The notes: generated by a model from the sequence alone, not told the origin. Positions 1-6,581 are shown, numbered from the stretch's first letter. The stretch: 12,791 bases of DNA from an uncultured Mycoplasmatota bacterium (GCA_947572405.1 CANPBV010000041.1:1-12791), one strand, 5' to 3'. A program made the numbers and translations.

Positions 1-176
1 AGGCTTATAAAAAAGAAGGAATTGAGATAGGAAAAAAGCAGGGTGAAAAACGAGGTGTTATGAAAACTGTACGTTCTATGATTCAAAAAGGTTTTGACAT
101 TGATTTAATTATAGAGATTAGTGGATTAACTAAAAATGAAATATTAAAATATCAAAGAAGTATGGATAATTTATAA
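1..176 (+). CDS. Rpn-family PD-(D/E)XK nuclease/transposase, C-terminal end (partial)
   Basis: The frame is open from position 3 to a TAA at 174-176 and gives the last 57 residues of a protein that begins outside the window. A lysine/glycine-rich stretch (KKEGIEIGKKQGEKRG) is followed by a helical tail containing GFDIDLIIEISGLTKNEI. This tail is typical of Rpn (recombination-promoting nuclease) / PDDEXK_2 putative transposases, in which a PD-(D/E)XK nuclease domain precedes a short helical domain. The nuclease domain itself is not visible here. The Rpn pseudogene at the other end of the window carries a clearly related tail (SLELIIEVTGLKKQQL), which supports the assignment. An intrinsic terminator follows at 202-230. 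Whether the full gene is intact cannot be judged. Confidence 0.72.
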   Translation, partial: AYKKEGIEIGKKQGEKRGVMKTVRSMIQKGFDIDLIIEISGLTKNEILKYQRSMDNL

Positions 177-201
177 TATGGGGTGTTAGTAAATATGTAT
201 C

Positions 202-230
202 AAATTAGAAATAAAAATTTCTAATTTTTT
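202..230 (+). terminator. Intrinsic terminator of the left Rpn gene
   Basis: A perfect 11-bp inverted repeat, AAATTAGAAAT (202-212) and ATTTCTAATTT (217-227), has an AAAA loop and runs into six T residues (225-230). It lies 26 nt after the Rpn stop and insulates the spoVID-like gene from upstream transcription. The stem is all A/T except for one G-C pair. Confidence 0.75.
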
Positions 231-283
231 AGTCTATTTTCATTTCTTTTTCATATAGTGTAATGAACTGGAAGGGTGATATT

Positions 284-1018
284 ATGAAAAAGATAATTCC
301 ATTTAAAAAAGAGATTATTTTTAAAACTAATTTAGCAGAAATTACAAGCATTTCATTAGAACATTCATTACACAAAGAGGGCGACCATTTAATAGCGGGC
401 TCATTTTCTTTAAACGGAGAATATAAAATTACTGATACAAGTACAAACACAGAGGCATTTTCTTATGAATTGCCATTTGATATTCATATAGATGATCATT
501 ACTTATTAGATCATAGTACAGTAGACATTGATGACTTTTATTATGAAATTGTGAATGAGAATGTATTAGCTGTAAGTATTGATGTAAAAGTAGACAAACT
601 AGAAGAAAAGCCATTAATAGAAGAAAGAGAAGTAATAGAGGAAAAGCCAGTAATAGAAGAAAGACAAGAACCTATTTTTGAGCAAATTACACCGATTAAA
701 GAAGAGACGCTAGAAGAAGTAAAAGAAAAATTAGAAAAAGAAGAAAGGGTGGAGGAAATTTTGAAAGTGGAAGAAAAAACCCAGGAACAAGCGGAAATGG
801 TAGAAACAAATAGAACCTCTTTATTTGGAGCAATGGATGAAAGTGAAACTTATATGACCTATCGTGTTTACATTATTAGAGAAGGAGATTCTATTGAGAA
901 CATTTTAGCGCGTTACGAAATTACAAAAGAAGAATTAGCGTCCTATAATGATTTATCCGATGTAAAATTAGGGGATAAACTGATTATTCCGGCTGTTTAT
1001 CATGCAAAAAGTGAATAA
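284..1018 (+). CDS. spoVID: SpoVID-like spore coat morphogenetic protein with C-terminal LysM
   Basis: The 244-residue protein has three parts. Residues 1-105 resemble the N-terminal SpoVID domain (SISLEHSLHKEGDHLIAGSF, then an acidic tract DIHIDDHYLLDH). An E/K/V-rich linker follows at about 106-175, with a short repeat (EEKPLIEERE, EEKPVIEERQ). A LysM domain closes the protein at about 193-238 (YRVYIIREGDSIENILARYE). In Bacillus, SpoVID works with SpoIVA and SafA to encase the forespore in coat and is made in the mother cell. This version is less than half the length of the B. subtilis protein, mostly through a shorter linker. I chose the ATG at 284 because AAGGGTGAT sits just upstream; the in-frame ATG at 263 has no ribosome site. 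A CATATAGT at 252-259 resembles a sigma-E -10, but no good -35 is visible. The adjacent ysxE-like gene strongly supports the call. Confidence 0.75.
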   Translation: MKKIIPFKKEIIFKTNLAEITSISLEHSLHKEGDHLIAGSFSLNGEYKITDTSTNTEAFSYELPFDIHIDDHYLLDHSTVDIDDFYYEIVNENVLAVSIDVKVDKLEEKPLIEEREVIEEKPVIEERQEPIFEQITPIKEETLEEVKEKLEKEERVEEILKVEEKTQEQAEMVETNRTSLFGAMDESETYMTYRVYIIREGDSIENILARYEITKEELASYNDLSDVKLGDKLIIPAVYHAKSE

Positions 1019-1901
1019 ATTATTAAAAAAATATGCTTTAAAGCCTCATCGGTATCAAAAGGAAGGTCAAGTTACTTTTGTAGATACTGAAGAAGGACGT
1101 TATGCAATTAAGCCAAAAAATTCTGAAAAAAATAACATTTATCAATATTTAGATACTAGAAGTTTTGGATACTATCCAAAAGTATTAAGTGAAGAAGATG
1201 ATGAATTTGAAATAACAGAATATGAACAAGACTTGGATATGCCAAGTGAACAAAAAATTTTAGATTTGGTAGACTTGGTTAGTTTACTCCATAATAAAAC
1301 CACTCATTATAAAGAAGTTGATGAAGCGGATTATAAAAAAATATTTGAAGATATTTCTAATAACATAGAATACTTATATAGTGATTATAATGATCGTATG
1401 AATCTGATTGAGTCTCATATTTATATGAGCCCTAGTGAATATTTACTTGCTAGAAATATCTCTAAAATTTATGCCGCTTTAGGGTATGCCAAAAAAGAAC
1501 TAGATAATTGGTATTACCTAGTAAGTGAACTTCGGAAAGAAAGATTGGTTGTGATTCATAACAATTTAGATTTAACTCATTTTATTCGTAATAAAAATTC
1601 TTATTTAACAAGTTGGAGAAAAGCAAGAATTGACATGCCGATCTTTGACTTGTATAAATTATATTTACGTCATTCTTTGGATTTTGATTTTTATGAAATA
1701 CTGAGAAGATATGAAAAAAATTATCCATTAAAAGAAGAAGAGCGAAAATTATTATTTATTTTAATAGCTCTTCCTGATAAATTAGAATTAACGGATTCCG
1801 AGTATCAAAATTGTAACATTATAGGAAATTTAATTGATCGACTTTACAAAACAGAAAGCTTATTATCACCATATTATATGAAACAAGAAAAAAACGGATA
1901 G
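1002..1901 (+). CDS. ysxE: YsxE/CotS-family spore coat-associated kinase-like protein
   Basis: The 299-residue protein overlaps the end of the spoVID-like gene by 17 nt. In B. subtilis ysxE follows spoVID directly, so order and overlap both support the name. The fold expected is the CotS/aminoglycoside-phosphotransferase type: an N-terminal lobe with VTFVDTEEGRYAIKP, then a helical lobe. The catalytic-loop position reads VVIHNNLDLTHFI, where active members have H-G-D, and the downstream metal-binding region reads LTSWRKARIDMPIFDLYKL without a clear DFD/DFE. It may therefore be a pseudokinase, which I infer from these two substitutions. No clear ribosome site precedes the ATG at 1002 or the GTG at 1011, so translation is probably coupled to the upstream gene. 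Likely role: mother-cell coat assembly. Confidence 0.7.
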   Translation: MQKVNKLLKKYALKPHRYQKEGQVTFVDTEEGRYAIKPKNSEKNNIYQYLDTRSFGYYPKVLSEEDDEFEITEYEQDLDMPSEQKILDLVDLVSLLHNKTTHYKEVDEADYKKIFEDISNNIEYLYSDYNDRMNLIESHIYMSPSEYLLARNISKIYAALGYAKKELDNWYYLVSELRKERLVVIHNNLDLTHFIRNKNSYLTSWRKARIDMPIFDLYKLYLRHSLDFDFYEILRRYEKNYPLKEEERKLLFILIALPDKLELTDSEYQNCNIIGNLIDRLYKTESLLSPYYMKQEKNG

Positions 1902-2048
1902 TAGCCAAAAGAAGAAAATGAGAAATAAATTAAAACGAGTAACGATGAATAAAGTTAAAAGCAATTGATAAAAAAGAATAATGCAACAGATAAAGTGTGC
2001 AATGAACCATTTTCCTCTTCCACACCACCAATTATTGTTACGATTCAT
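1866..2048 (-). CDS. Possible small hydrophobic membrane protein
   Basis: On the minus strand a 60-codon frame starts at an ATG preceded by AGGTGATACT, a strong ribosome-binding site at normal spacing. The product has a short polar start (MNRNNNWWCGRGKW) and then two hydrophobic stretches (about residues 15-37 and 40-59). It overlaps the last 36 nt of the ysxE-like gene in antisense. TATAAT lies only 11 nt before the ATG, too close for a usual sigma-A leader, while a CATATTCTG further upstream weakly resembles a sigma-K -10. Small hydrophobic proteins are common among late sporulation genes, but I recognise no family. The low-complexity, aromatic-rich composition could also be a chance product of AT-rich DNA. 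The ribosome site is the main support. Confidence 0.35.
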   Translation of the reverse strand: MNRNNNWWCGRGKWFIAHFICCIILFYQLLLTLFIVTRFNLFLIFFFWLLSVFFLFHIIW

Positions 2049-2088
2049 AGTATCACCTATTATATTGTATTCAGAATATGAAAAATGG

Positions 2089-2119
2089 AAACTAAAACTG
2101 ATAGAGTCTTAGTTTTTTT
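2089..2119 (+). terminator. Intrinsic terminator between ysxE-like gene and mutM
   Basis: AAACTAAAACT (2089-2099) pairs with AGTCTTAGTTT (2105-2115) with one A-C mismatch and a 5-nt loop, and runs into seven T residues (2113-2119). It lies 188 nt after the ysxE-like stop and just before the mutM promoter, so it probably ends the spoVID-ysxE transcript. Confidence 0.65.
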
Positions 2120-2188
2120 GTGTGGAAATAAGAAATGCAAATCATATTTAAAAATTATTTAATGGAAATAATTTCATTTAAAAATGGA

Positions 2189-2217
2189 TTGTGATAATCA
2201 GGTTTTCCTATTATAAT
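2189..2217 (+). promoter_or_regulatory. Sigma-A promoter of mutM
   Basis: TTGTGA (2189-2194), a 17-nt spacer and a perfect TATAAT (2212-2217) lie 20 nt before the mutM ATG. With initiation near 2224 the leader would be very short, starting about at the ribosome site GAGGTGAG. Confidence 0.65.
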
Positions 2218-2237
2218 ATATTTAGAGGTGAGAAAGT

Positions 2238-3053
2238 ATGCCAGAATTGCCAGAAGTGGAAACTGTAAAGGAAACGTTAAAACATAATGTAATTGGAAAA
2301 ACGATACAAGAAGTTTACGTTTATCATAATAATACAATAGAATATCCAACTGTAGAAGATTTTAAAAAGCAAATTAGAAATGAAAAAATCATGAATATAC
2401 ATAGACGTGGTAAATGGCTTTTATTTGAATTAAGTCATTACTATTTACTAAGCCATTTAAGAATGGAAGGAAAATATTTTATAAGAGAAAATGATGATCT
2501 AAAATTATTACATGAACTTGTTAAATTCCATTTTTCAGATGGTACAAGTTTACGTTATCATGACACTAGAAAGTTTGGAAAAATGCATTTGATAGAAAAA
2601 GGCAAAGAATTTGATAGGAAGCCCTTAAATGGGTTAGGATTAGAACCATGGGATAAAACCTTAACAGAAAAATATTTAAAAGAAAAATATAGTGGAAAAA
2701 GAATTCCCATTAAGACTTCTTTATTAGATCAAAGCATTATAACAGGAATTGGAAATATTTATGCAGATGAAATTTTATTTTTATCTTCTATTCATCCATT
2801 AAAACCATGTTCTAATTTAACAAAAAAAGAACGTGAAAATATGATTGCAAATACGAAAAAAGTATTAGAGCATGCTATCAAATTAGGGGGAACAACCATT
2901 CGAACTTTTGAATCTAGTGAAGGAGTTCATGGATTATTTCAAAATGAATTATATGTTCATGAACAAAAAGTTTGTCCAGATTGTGATAGCAAAATTTTAA
3001 AAATAAAAGTTGGAGGAAGAGGAACCTATTATTGTCCCAAGTGCCAGAAATAA
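2238..3053 (+). CDS. mutM: Formamidopyrimidine-DNA glycosylase (Fpg/MutM)
   Basis: This base-excision repair enzyme removes 8-oxoguanine and formamidopyrimidines and cleaves the abasic site by beta,delta-elimination. At 271 residues it is full length. The N terminus PELPEVETV gives the catalytic proline (residue 2, exposed after Met removal) and glutamate (residue 3). K59 in RRGKW matches the conserved catalytic lysine. M76, R111 and F113 (DTRKFG) match the void-filling intercalation residues. The helix-two-turn-helix carries GIGNIYADEI with N173. The C-terminal zinc finger has cysteines 246, 249, 266 and 269 (CX2CX16CX2C) with R261 in GGRGTYY. The ATG at 2238 has GAGGTGAG just upstream. The gene stands alone rather than beside polA, with its own promoter. 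No strong terminator is visible before pyk. Confidence 0.96.
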   Translation: MPELPEVETVKETLKHNVIGKTIQEVYVYHNNTIEYPTVEDFKKQIRNEKIMNIHRRGKWLLFELSHYYLLSHLRMEGKYFIRENDDLKLLHELVKFHFSDGTSLRYHDTRKFGKMHLIEKGKEFDRKPLNGLGLEPWDKTLTEKYLKEKYSGKRIPIKTSLLDQSIITGIGNIYADEILFLSSIHPLKPCSNLTKKERENMIANTKKVLEHAIKLGGTTIRTFESSEGVHGLFQNELYVHEQKVCPDCDSKILKIKVGGRGTYYCPKCQK

Positions 3054-3127
3054 AGGTAGAACTTAAAATCAATTTTATCATAAAATAATAAGAAAAAATT
3101 TTTACCTAAAAACATACAAAAAAACTA

Positions 3128-3156
3128 TTGATTTAAAATGAAAATCATAGTAAAAT
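3128..3156 (+). promoter_or_regulatory. Sigma-A promoter of pyk
   Basis: TTGATT (3128-3133), a 17-nt spacer and TAAAAT (3151-3156) lie in the mutM-pyk gap. Predicted initiation near 3163 leaves a leader of about 30 nt containing the AAGGAAGTG ribosome site at 3175-3183. Confidence 0.6.
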
Positions 3157-3192
3157 GTTATTCATTCACATAAAAAGGAAGTGTTGTTTTAT

Positions 3193-4623
3193 ATGAAAAA
3201 AATAGAAAAAAGATTAAAGAAAACAAAAATTATTTGTAGTATTGGTCCAGCAAGTAATGAAGTAGATGTCATGGAACAAATGGCATTATCTGGAATGAAT
3301 GTAGCAAGAATTAATTTTTCTCATGCAACAATAGAGGAAAGAGAAAAAGCAACAAGTTCTGTTCGAGAAGTTCGAAAAAGAACAGGAATGAATGTTGCAA
3401 TTTTTTGGGATACGAAAGGTCCTGAATTCCGTTCTGGAATGATGGAAAATGATGGAATCGAATTAGTAAATGGAAATAAAATTCGTATTGTAAAAGAAAA
3501 TGTATTGGGAACAAGTGAAAGATTTTCTGTTAACCATCCAGATGCTTTAAATTCATTAAAACCAAATGATGAGTTCTTACTAGAAAACGCGAAAATGAAA
3601 CTTCAAGTAAAGAGTGTTGAAGAAGATGGCGTTACTTGCGAGATTATTAGTGGTGGAAAACTTGGAAATAGAAAAAGTTTAAGTGTTCCTGGTGTTACTT
3701 TAGATATTCCATATATTAGTGAAGCAGATAAAGAAGATATCAAATATGCTTGTGAACATGGAGGAGAATTTTTGGCTATCTCATTCGTATCTTCTAAAGA
3801 AAATGTATTAGAAGTAAAGGAATTATTGAAACAATATGGTAGAGAAGATTTACAAATTATTTGTAAAATTGAAAATCAATTAGGTTTAGATAATTTAGAA
3901 GAAATTTTAGAAGTATCAGATGGGGTAATGGTTGCACGTGGAGATTTGGGCGCCGAAGTTCCAAGTGAACTGTTACCAATTATTCAAAAAAGGATGATAC
4001 AAACTTGTCGTAGCATGGGAAAAATTTGTATTGTTGCAACAGAAATGCTAGAAACTATGATGGAAAATGCAAGACCAAAAAGAGCAGAAACAAGTGATAT
4101 CGCAAATGCAGTATTAGATGGAACAGATGCAGTTATGCTTTCAGGAGAAACAACAGTTGGAAAACATCCTATCGAAACTGTAGTGGCAATGGCTAAGATT
4201 TGTGAAACAACAGAACAATATGCAGAATTTGATTATATTTATGAACAAGAAAAAACAAAAGAAGTAACTGCAGCAATTGCAAGTGGGGTGGTAGAAGCAG
4301 CTAGTCGCTTAGAATCAAGATTGATTTGTGCTCCAACAATTACAGGTCATACAGCTCGTGCTATCAGTAATTTAAAACCAGATGCCTTTATTTTAGCGCT
4401 AGCGCCAGACGAAAAAACAGGACGTAGATTAGCCCTTAACTGGGGAGTATATACAAGTGTATTACCAGTATTAGATTCTACTGATGAAGTTCTATCAAGA
4501 AGTGTTGATGCTGCAAAGGAATTTATGGAATTTGAAAAAGGTGAAGCAATTATCATTACTGGTGGTTTTCCAGCGAAACAGGCTCACCATACAAATTTAC
4601 TTAGAGTAGAAGTAGTTGACTAA
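3193..4623 (+). CDS. pyk: Pyruvate kinase
   Basis: It catalyses the last step of glycolysis, phosphoenolpyruvate plus ADP to pyruvate plus ATP, in the cytoplasm. The 476-residue protein shows the family motifs in order: TKIICSIGPAS (11-21), MNVARINFSHA (35-45, with the phosphate-binding Arg), WDTKGPE (72-78), the catalytic lysine and metal-binding glutamate in CKIEN (K225, E227), ARGDLG (metal-binding D251), and TSDIANAVLDGTDAVMLSGE (300-319). The length fits the short form without the extra C-terminal PEP-utiliser domain of Bacillus enzymes. The B domain reads LLENAKMKL where many relatives have a DDG turn, a mild divergence. I prefer the ATG at 3193 because the in-frame GTG at 3181 lies within the ribosome site. 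No hairpin terminator follows, only a T-run. Confidence 0.97.
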   Translation: MKKIEKRLKKTKIICSIGPASNEVDVMEQMALSGMNVARINFSHATIEEREKATSSVREVRKRTGMNVAIFWDTKGPEFRSGMMENDGIELVNGNKIRIVKENVLGTSERFSVNHPDALNSLKPNDEFLLENAKMKLQVKSVEEDGVTCEIISGGKLGNRKSLSVPGVTLDIPYISEADKEDIKYACEHGGEFLAISFVSSKENVLEVKELLKQYGREDLQIICKIENQLGLDNLEEILEVSDGVMVARGDLGAEVPSELLPIIQKRMIQTCRSMGKICIVATEMLETMMENARPKRAETSDIANAVLDGTDAVMLSGETTVGKHPIETVVAMAKICETTEQYAEFDYIYEQEKTKEVTAAIASGVVEAASRLESRLICAPTITGHTARAISNLKPDAFILALAPDEKTGRRLALNWGVYTSVLPVLDSTDEVLSRSVDAAKEFMEFEKGEAIIITGGFPAKQAHHTNLLRVEVVD

Positions 4624-4644
4624 TTACTTCTTTTTTTTTATAAT
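4616..4644 (+). promoter_or_regulatory. Near-consensus promoter of the pilin-like gene, overlapping the pyk stop
   Basis: TTGACT (4616-4621), exactly 17 nt and TATAAT (4639-4644) match the sigma-A consensus at 11 of 12 positions. The -35 box spans the last pyk codons and the first base of the TAA stop. Predicted initiation is near 4651, about 20 nt before the chosen ATG. Confidence 0.75.
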
Positions 4645-4671
4645 GTTAATAGTAGAAAAGTGAGTGAGCAT

Positions 4672-5055
4672 ATGAAAAAAAATGGATTTACATTGGTAGA
4701 ATTATTAGGTGTAGTGATTATCATTGCGGTTTTATCTTTAGTGGTTTTTCCTTTGGTTATGAATGGATTTAAGAAGAATAGAACAGAAATTAGTGGAGTT
4801 ACTAAAAAATTAATAGAAGATGCAACAATCATGTATATGGATGGAAAGCCAAACTTATATGAAAAAGTGGATGGAAATATTTATTGTATTTCCTTATCAG
4901 AAATTGTAAGCTCTGGAAATCTATCAAATCCCTTGAATGATCCAGCGACAGGTAAAGAAGTATTAATGTCGGATAAAGTAAAGGTAACAATTGAAAACAG
5001 GCAATATCTACCAAGTTATATTGGGGACAGTGATTGTGTAGAATCAAGATCTTAG
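4672..5055 (+). CDS. Type IV pilin-like / ComGC-like prepilin
   Basis: The 127-residue protein starts with a class III prepilin signal: a short basic leader MKKNG followed by FTLVELLGVV. Cleavage by prepilin peptidase would fall after the glycine, leaving Phe+1 and the conserved Glu+5. A hydrophobic helix follows (to about residue 30), then a soluble domain with two cysteines (IYCISLSE and GDSDCVES) that could form a disulfide loop. Such proteins assemble into type IV pili, competence pseudopili or type II secretion pseudopili. No pilus ATPase, platform protein or peptidase gene is in the window, so it is an orphan whose machinery must lie elsewhere. The ATG at 4672 puts the signal at the usual place; the GTG at 4660 would add four residues. 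The last codons and the stop are part of the terminator hairpin. Confidence 0.82.
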   Translation: MKKNGFTLVELLGVVIIIAVLSLVVFPLVMNGFKKNRTEISGVTKKLIEDATIMYMDGKPNLYEKVDGNIYCISLSEIVSSGNLSNPLNDPATGKEVLMSDKVKVTIENRQYLPSYIGDSDCVESRS

Positions 5056-5073
5056 ATCTTGGTTTTTTCTTTT
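5042..5073 (+). terminator. Intrinsic terminator overlapping the pilin stop codon
   Basis: AATCAAGATC (5042-5051) pairs with GATCTTGGTT (5055-5064), ten pairs with one G-U, around a TTA loop, followed by TTTTTTCTTTT. The TAG stop (5053-5055) lies in the loop and first base of the 3' arm, so coding sequence forms the 5' arm. Confidence 0.85.
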
Positions 5074-5410
5074 GAAGCTAAGGAAAGGAATTAGACATCT
5101 ATTATTCAAATAGTTAACATATTATTTGAAAGAGTGAGAAAGTATATACGGGAATCATTATAAAGAAAAACATATAAAACATCATATCATGAAGTATAAT
5201 AGCCAAAAATTATTTTGCCATTTTGTTTATTAAAAATATTGATTATTCCAAAAAAGTTTTAATTTATAGACATATTCGTGGAATTTCAAATTCAGTTTAC
5301 TACTAATTTACTACTTTACAAATATGTATTAGGAATATTAAATTTTATTGGTGCTTTTTAACCTTTATAATTATATCTAGGAGTATCACCCAAATGAACT
5401 TGCTGTTATA
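5074..5410. other. Gene-free AT-rich stretch before the GNAT gene
   Basis: No convincing gene is seen here. Both strands show only short frames broken by stops and no recognisable domain. The one structured item is the left copy of the 22-bp direct repeat at 5296-5317. The stretch is probably decayed DNA, perhaps the left edge of a former insertion. Confidence 0.5.
5296..5317 (+). repeat. 22-bp direct repeat, left copy
   Basis: This copy is identical over 22 bp to 6440-6461. Internally it is two TTTACTAC units placed 11 bp apart (TTTACTACTAA, then TTTACTACTTT). Paired short direct repeats at 11-bp spacing resemble arm-type sites bound by tyrosine integrases, but this is inferred from shape only. 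The flanking bases differ between the two copies. Confidence 0.85.
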
Positions 5411-5440
5411 TTGAAATTTGTAATTGTTTTGTAGTATAAT
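5411..5440 (+). promoter_or_regulatory. Sigma-A promoter of the GNAT gene
   Basis: TTGAAA (5411-5416), an 18-nt spacer and TATAAT (5435-5440) lie 25 nt before the chosen ATG. Predicted initiation is near 5447. Confidence 0.65.
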
Positions 5441-5465
5441 TATTTTAATGTTGGAGAGTGTAGTT

Positions 5466-6053
5466 ATGGAAATAAAACTAGTACAAGCTGAAAATGGTGT
5501 AGATTTTAAATTATGTAATGAGATGGGCGTACAAATTGTCGGTTTTGATGTAGAGATCAGTAAAGAAACTGCTTTTATTAGTTATGAAACACAAGAGAGT
5601 TTTAGAAATCAAGGTTACGCTAGTAAAGGATTAATTTTATTAAGAGATACATTGTTTAGTGATGATAGTATTTTATTTTTAGGATTAATAAATTTATCTG
5701 GTGACTTTAGTAGAAAAGTCGCTGAAAATGCTGGATTTTTTTCTCGTAGCGGCAATCTTGACTATTATATTTGCTTAAGTCCTCATGCAGAGCAAATTAT
5801 AAATGATAGATTAAGTTCGTTGGATATTTCCTCTTTTGAATATAAAAGAACTCAGAGGATTTTTGAGAAAGTGCAAACTTTGAGGCATGCTGAAAATAGA
5901 GCGAAACAAAAATTACAAGACAAATTAGATGAGTTATTACAAATAAGAGAACTTGAAGAACCAGACGATTATAAAAAATATGTTGAATCGGAAATTAATC
6001 ATTTAGAAAGAATACTAGCAGTTTCACAAGATATTGAAAAGAAAATGGGATAA
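5466..6053 (+). CDS. GNAT acetyltransferase domain protein with C-terminal coiled coil
   Basis: The 195-residue protein has an N-terminal GNAT-like half (about 1-110). FISYETQESFRNQGYASKGL carries the acetyl-CoA binding signature R-x-x-G-x-A with the preceding beta strand, and KVAENAGFFSRSGNLDYYI fits the usual C-terminal 'N-x-x-x-x-x-N-x-G-F' helix and strand. The second half (about 118-195) is almost entirely helical and charged (HAENRAKQKLQDKLDELLQI, NHLERILAVSQDIEKK) and likely forms a coiled coil, uncommon on a small GNAT. The substrate cannot be told. ATG 5466 is preceded by TTGGAGAGTG; the in-frame ATG at 5424 lies upstream of the -10 box and is unlikely. The gene has its own promoter and lies between the two 22-bp repeats, so it may be cargo of a former mobile segment. 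Confidence 0.7.
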   Translation: MEIKLVQAENGVDFKLCNEMGVQIVGFDVEISKETAFISYETQESFRNQGYASKGLILLRDTLFSDDSILFLGLINLSGDFSRKVAENAGFFSRSGNLDYYICLSPHAEQIINDRLSSLDISSFEYKRTQRIFEKVQTLRHAENRAKQKLQDKLDELLQIRELEEPDDYKKYVESEINHLERILAVSQDIEKKMG

Positions 6054-6303
6054 TAAAAAAATATAAATAGATAGTTAAACTATAAACTCGATTTTTTTCG
6101 GTGTTTCTTTTATTTCATATTTATGTGTAGATATTCTATGAATTTTACCATTTATATTATTAACATAGTCCTCGGCAACTATAATAATATCATCATAAAA
6201 ATGTGATTTTCTTTAGCAATAAGTTAATTCATAGTTTTACAATTATATATCATTTACTAATTACTAAATTTTTGCAAATTAATATGCTACATGCTTCTTG
6301 CTA

Positions 6304-6409
6304 CATAATAAGGGTAATACTATACCTTATTATGGCGAAGACTTTAGTTGCTCCGCAACCAGTCTCGCCTATAAGACTATACTTTGAACTATGCGATGCC
6401 ATAGTTTTT
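6304..6409 (+). repeat. Cluster of three adjacent hairpins
   Basis: Hairpin 1 pairs CATAATAAGG (6304-6313) with CCTTATTATG (6325-6334), a perfect 10 bp. Hairpin 2 (6334-6369) pairs GGCGA-GACT with AGTC-TCGCC through one bulged A and is capped by a perfect GTTGC-tcc-GCAAC stem. Hairpin 3 pairs AACTATG (6387-6393) with CATAGTT (6400-6406) and runs into five T residues, like a small terminator. Hairpin 2 is strikingly GC-rich for this window. The cluster could be a small structured RNA, a recombination site or a terminator set; the sequence does not decide which. Confidence 0.6.
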
Positions 6410-6439
6410 AAAATTAATACTTTAAAAGATTTCTAAATT

Positions 6440-6461
6440 TTTACTACTAATTTACTACTTT
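6440..6461 (+). repeat. 22-bp direct repeat, right copy
   Basis: This is the second perfect copy of the repeat at 5296-5317, in the same orientation, 1144 bp downstream. It contains the same two TTTACTAC units at an 11-bp interval. The two copies bracket the GNAT gene and the hairpin cluster. Confidence 0.85.
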
Positions 6462-6581
6462 TGAAAGTGAAAACATAAGAAATTATAACAATTTATAAGA
6501 ATATCCTTCAAAAACAGAGATGTCGTAAACGCTTATAAATACAGGCTATGACGCTATTTAAGAACTTATAAAAAGATACTC

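Noticed and set aside
3054..3127. AT-rich pairing after mutM considered as a terminator
   Set aside because: Only weak A/T complementarity is present, without a stable stem followed by a T-run.
6059..6110. Small palindrome and T-run after the GNAT gene considered as its terminator
   Set aside because: The stem is only five A/T-rich pairs and the T-run lies about 10 nt further on, so it is too weak to call.
6334..6369. GC-rich stem-loop considered as a tRNA or part of one
   Set aside because: It lacks an acceptor stem, D- and T-arm signatures and a CCA-end arrangement. It is a simple nested hairpin.
6203..6436. Open frame of 77 codons on the plus strand
   Set aside because: It has no ribosome site or recognisable protein features, and it runs through the hairpin cluster.
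5296..6461. Repeats considered as a CRISPR array
   Set aside because: There are only two copies, 1.1 kb apart, with no regular spacers and no cas genes.
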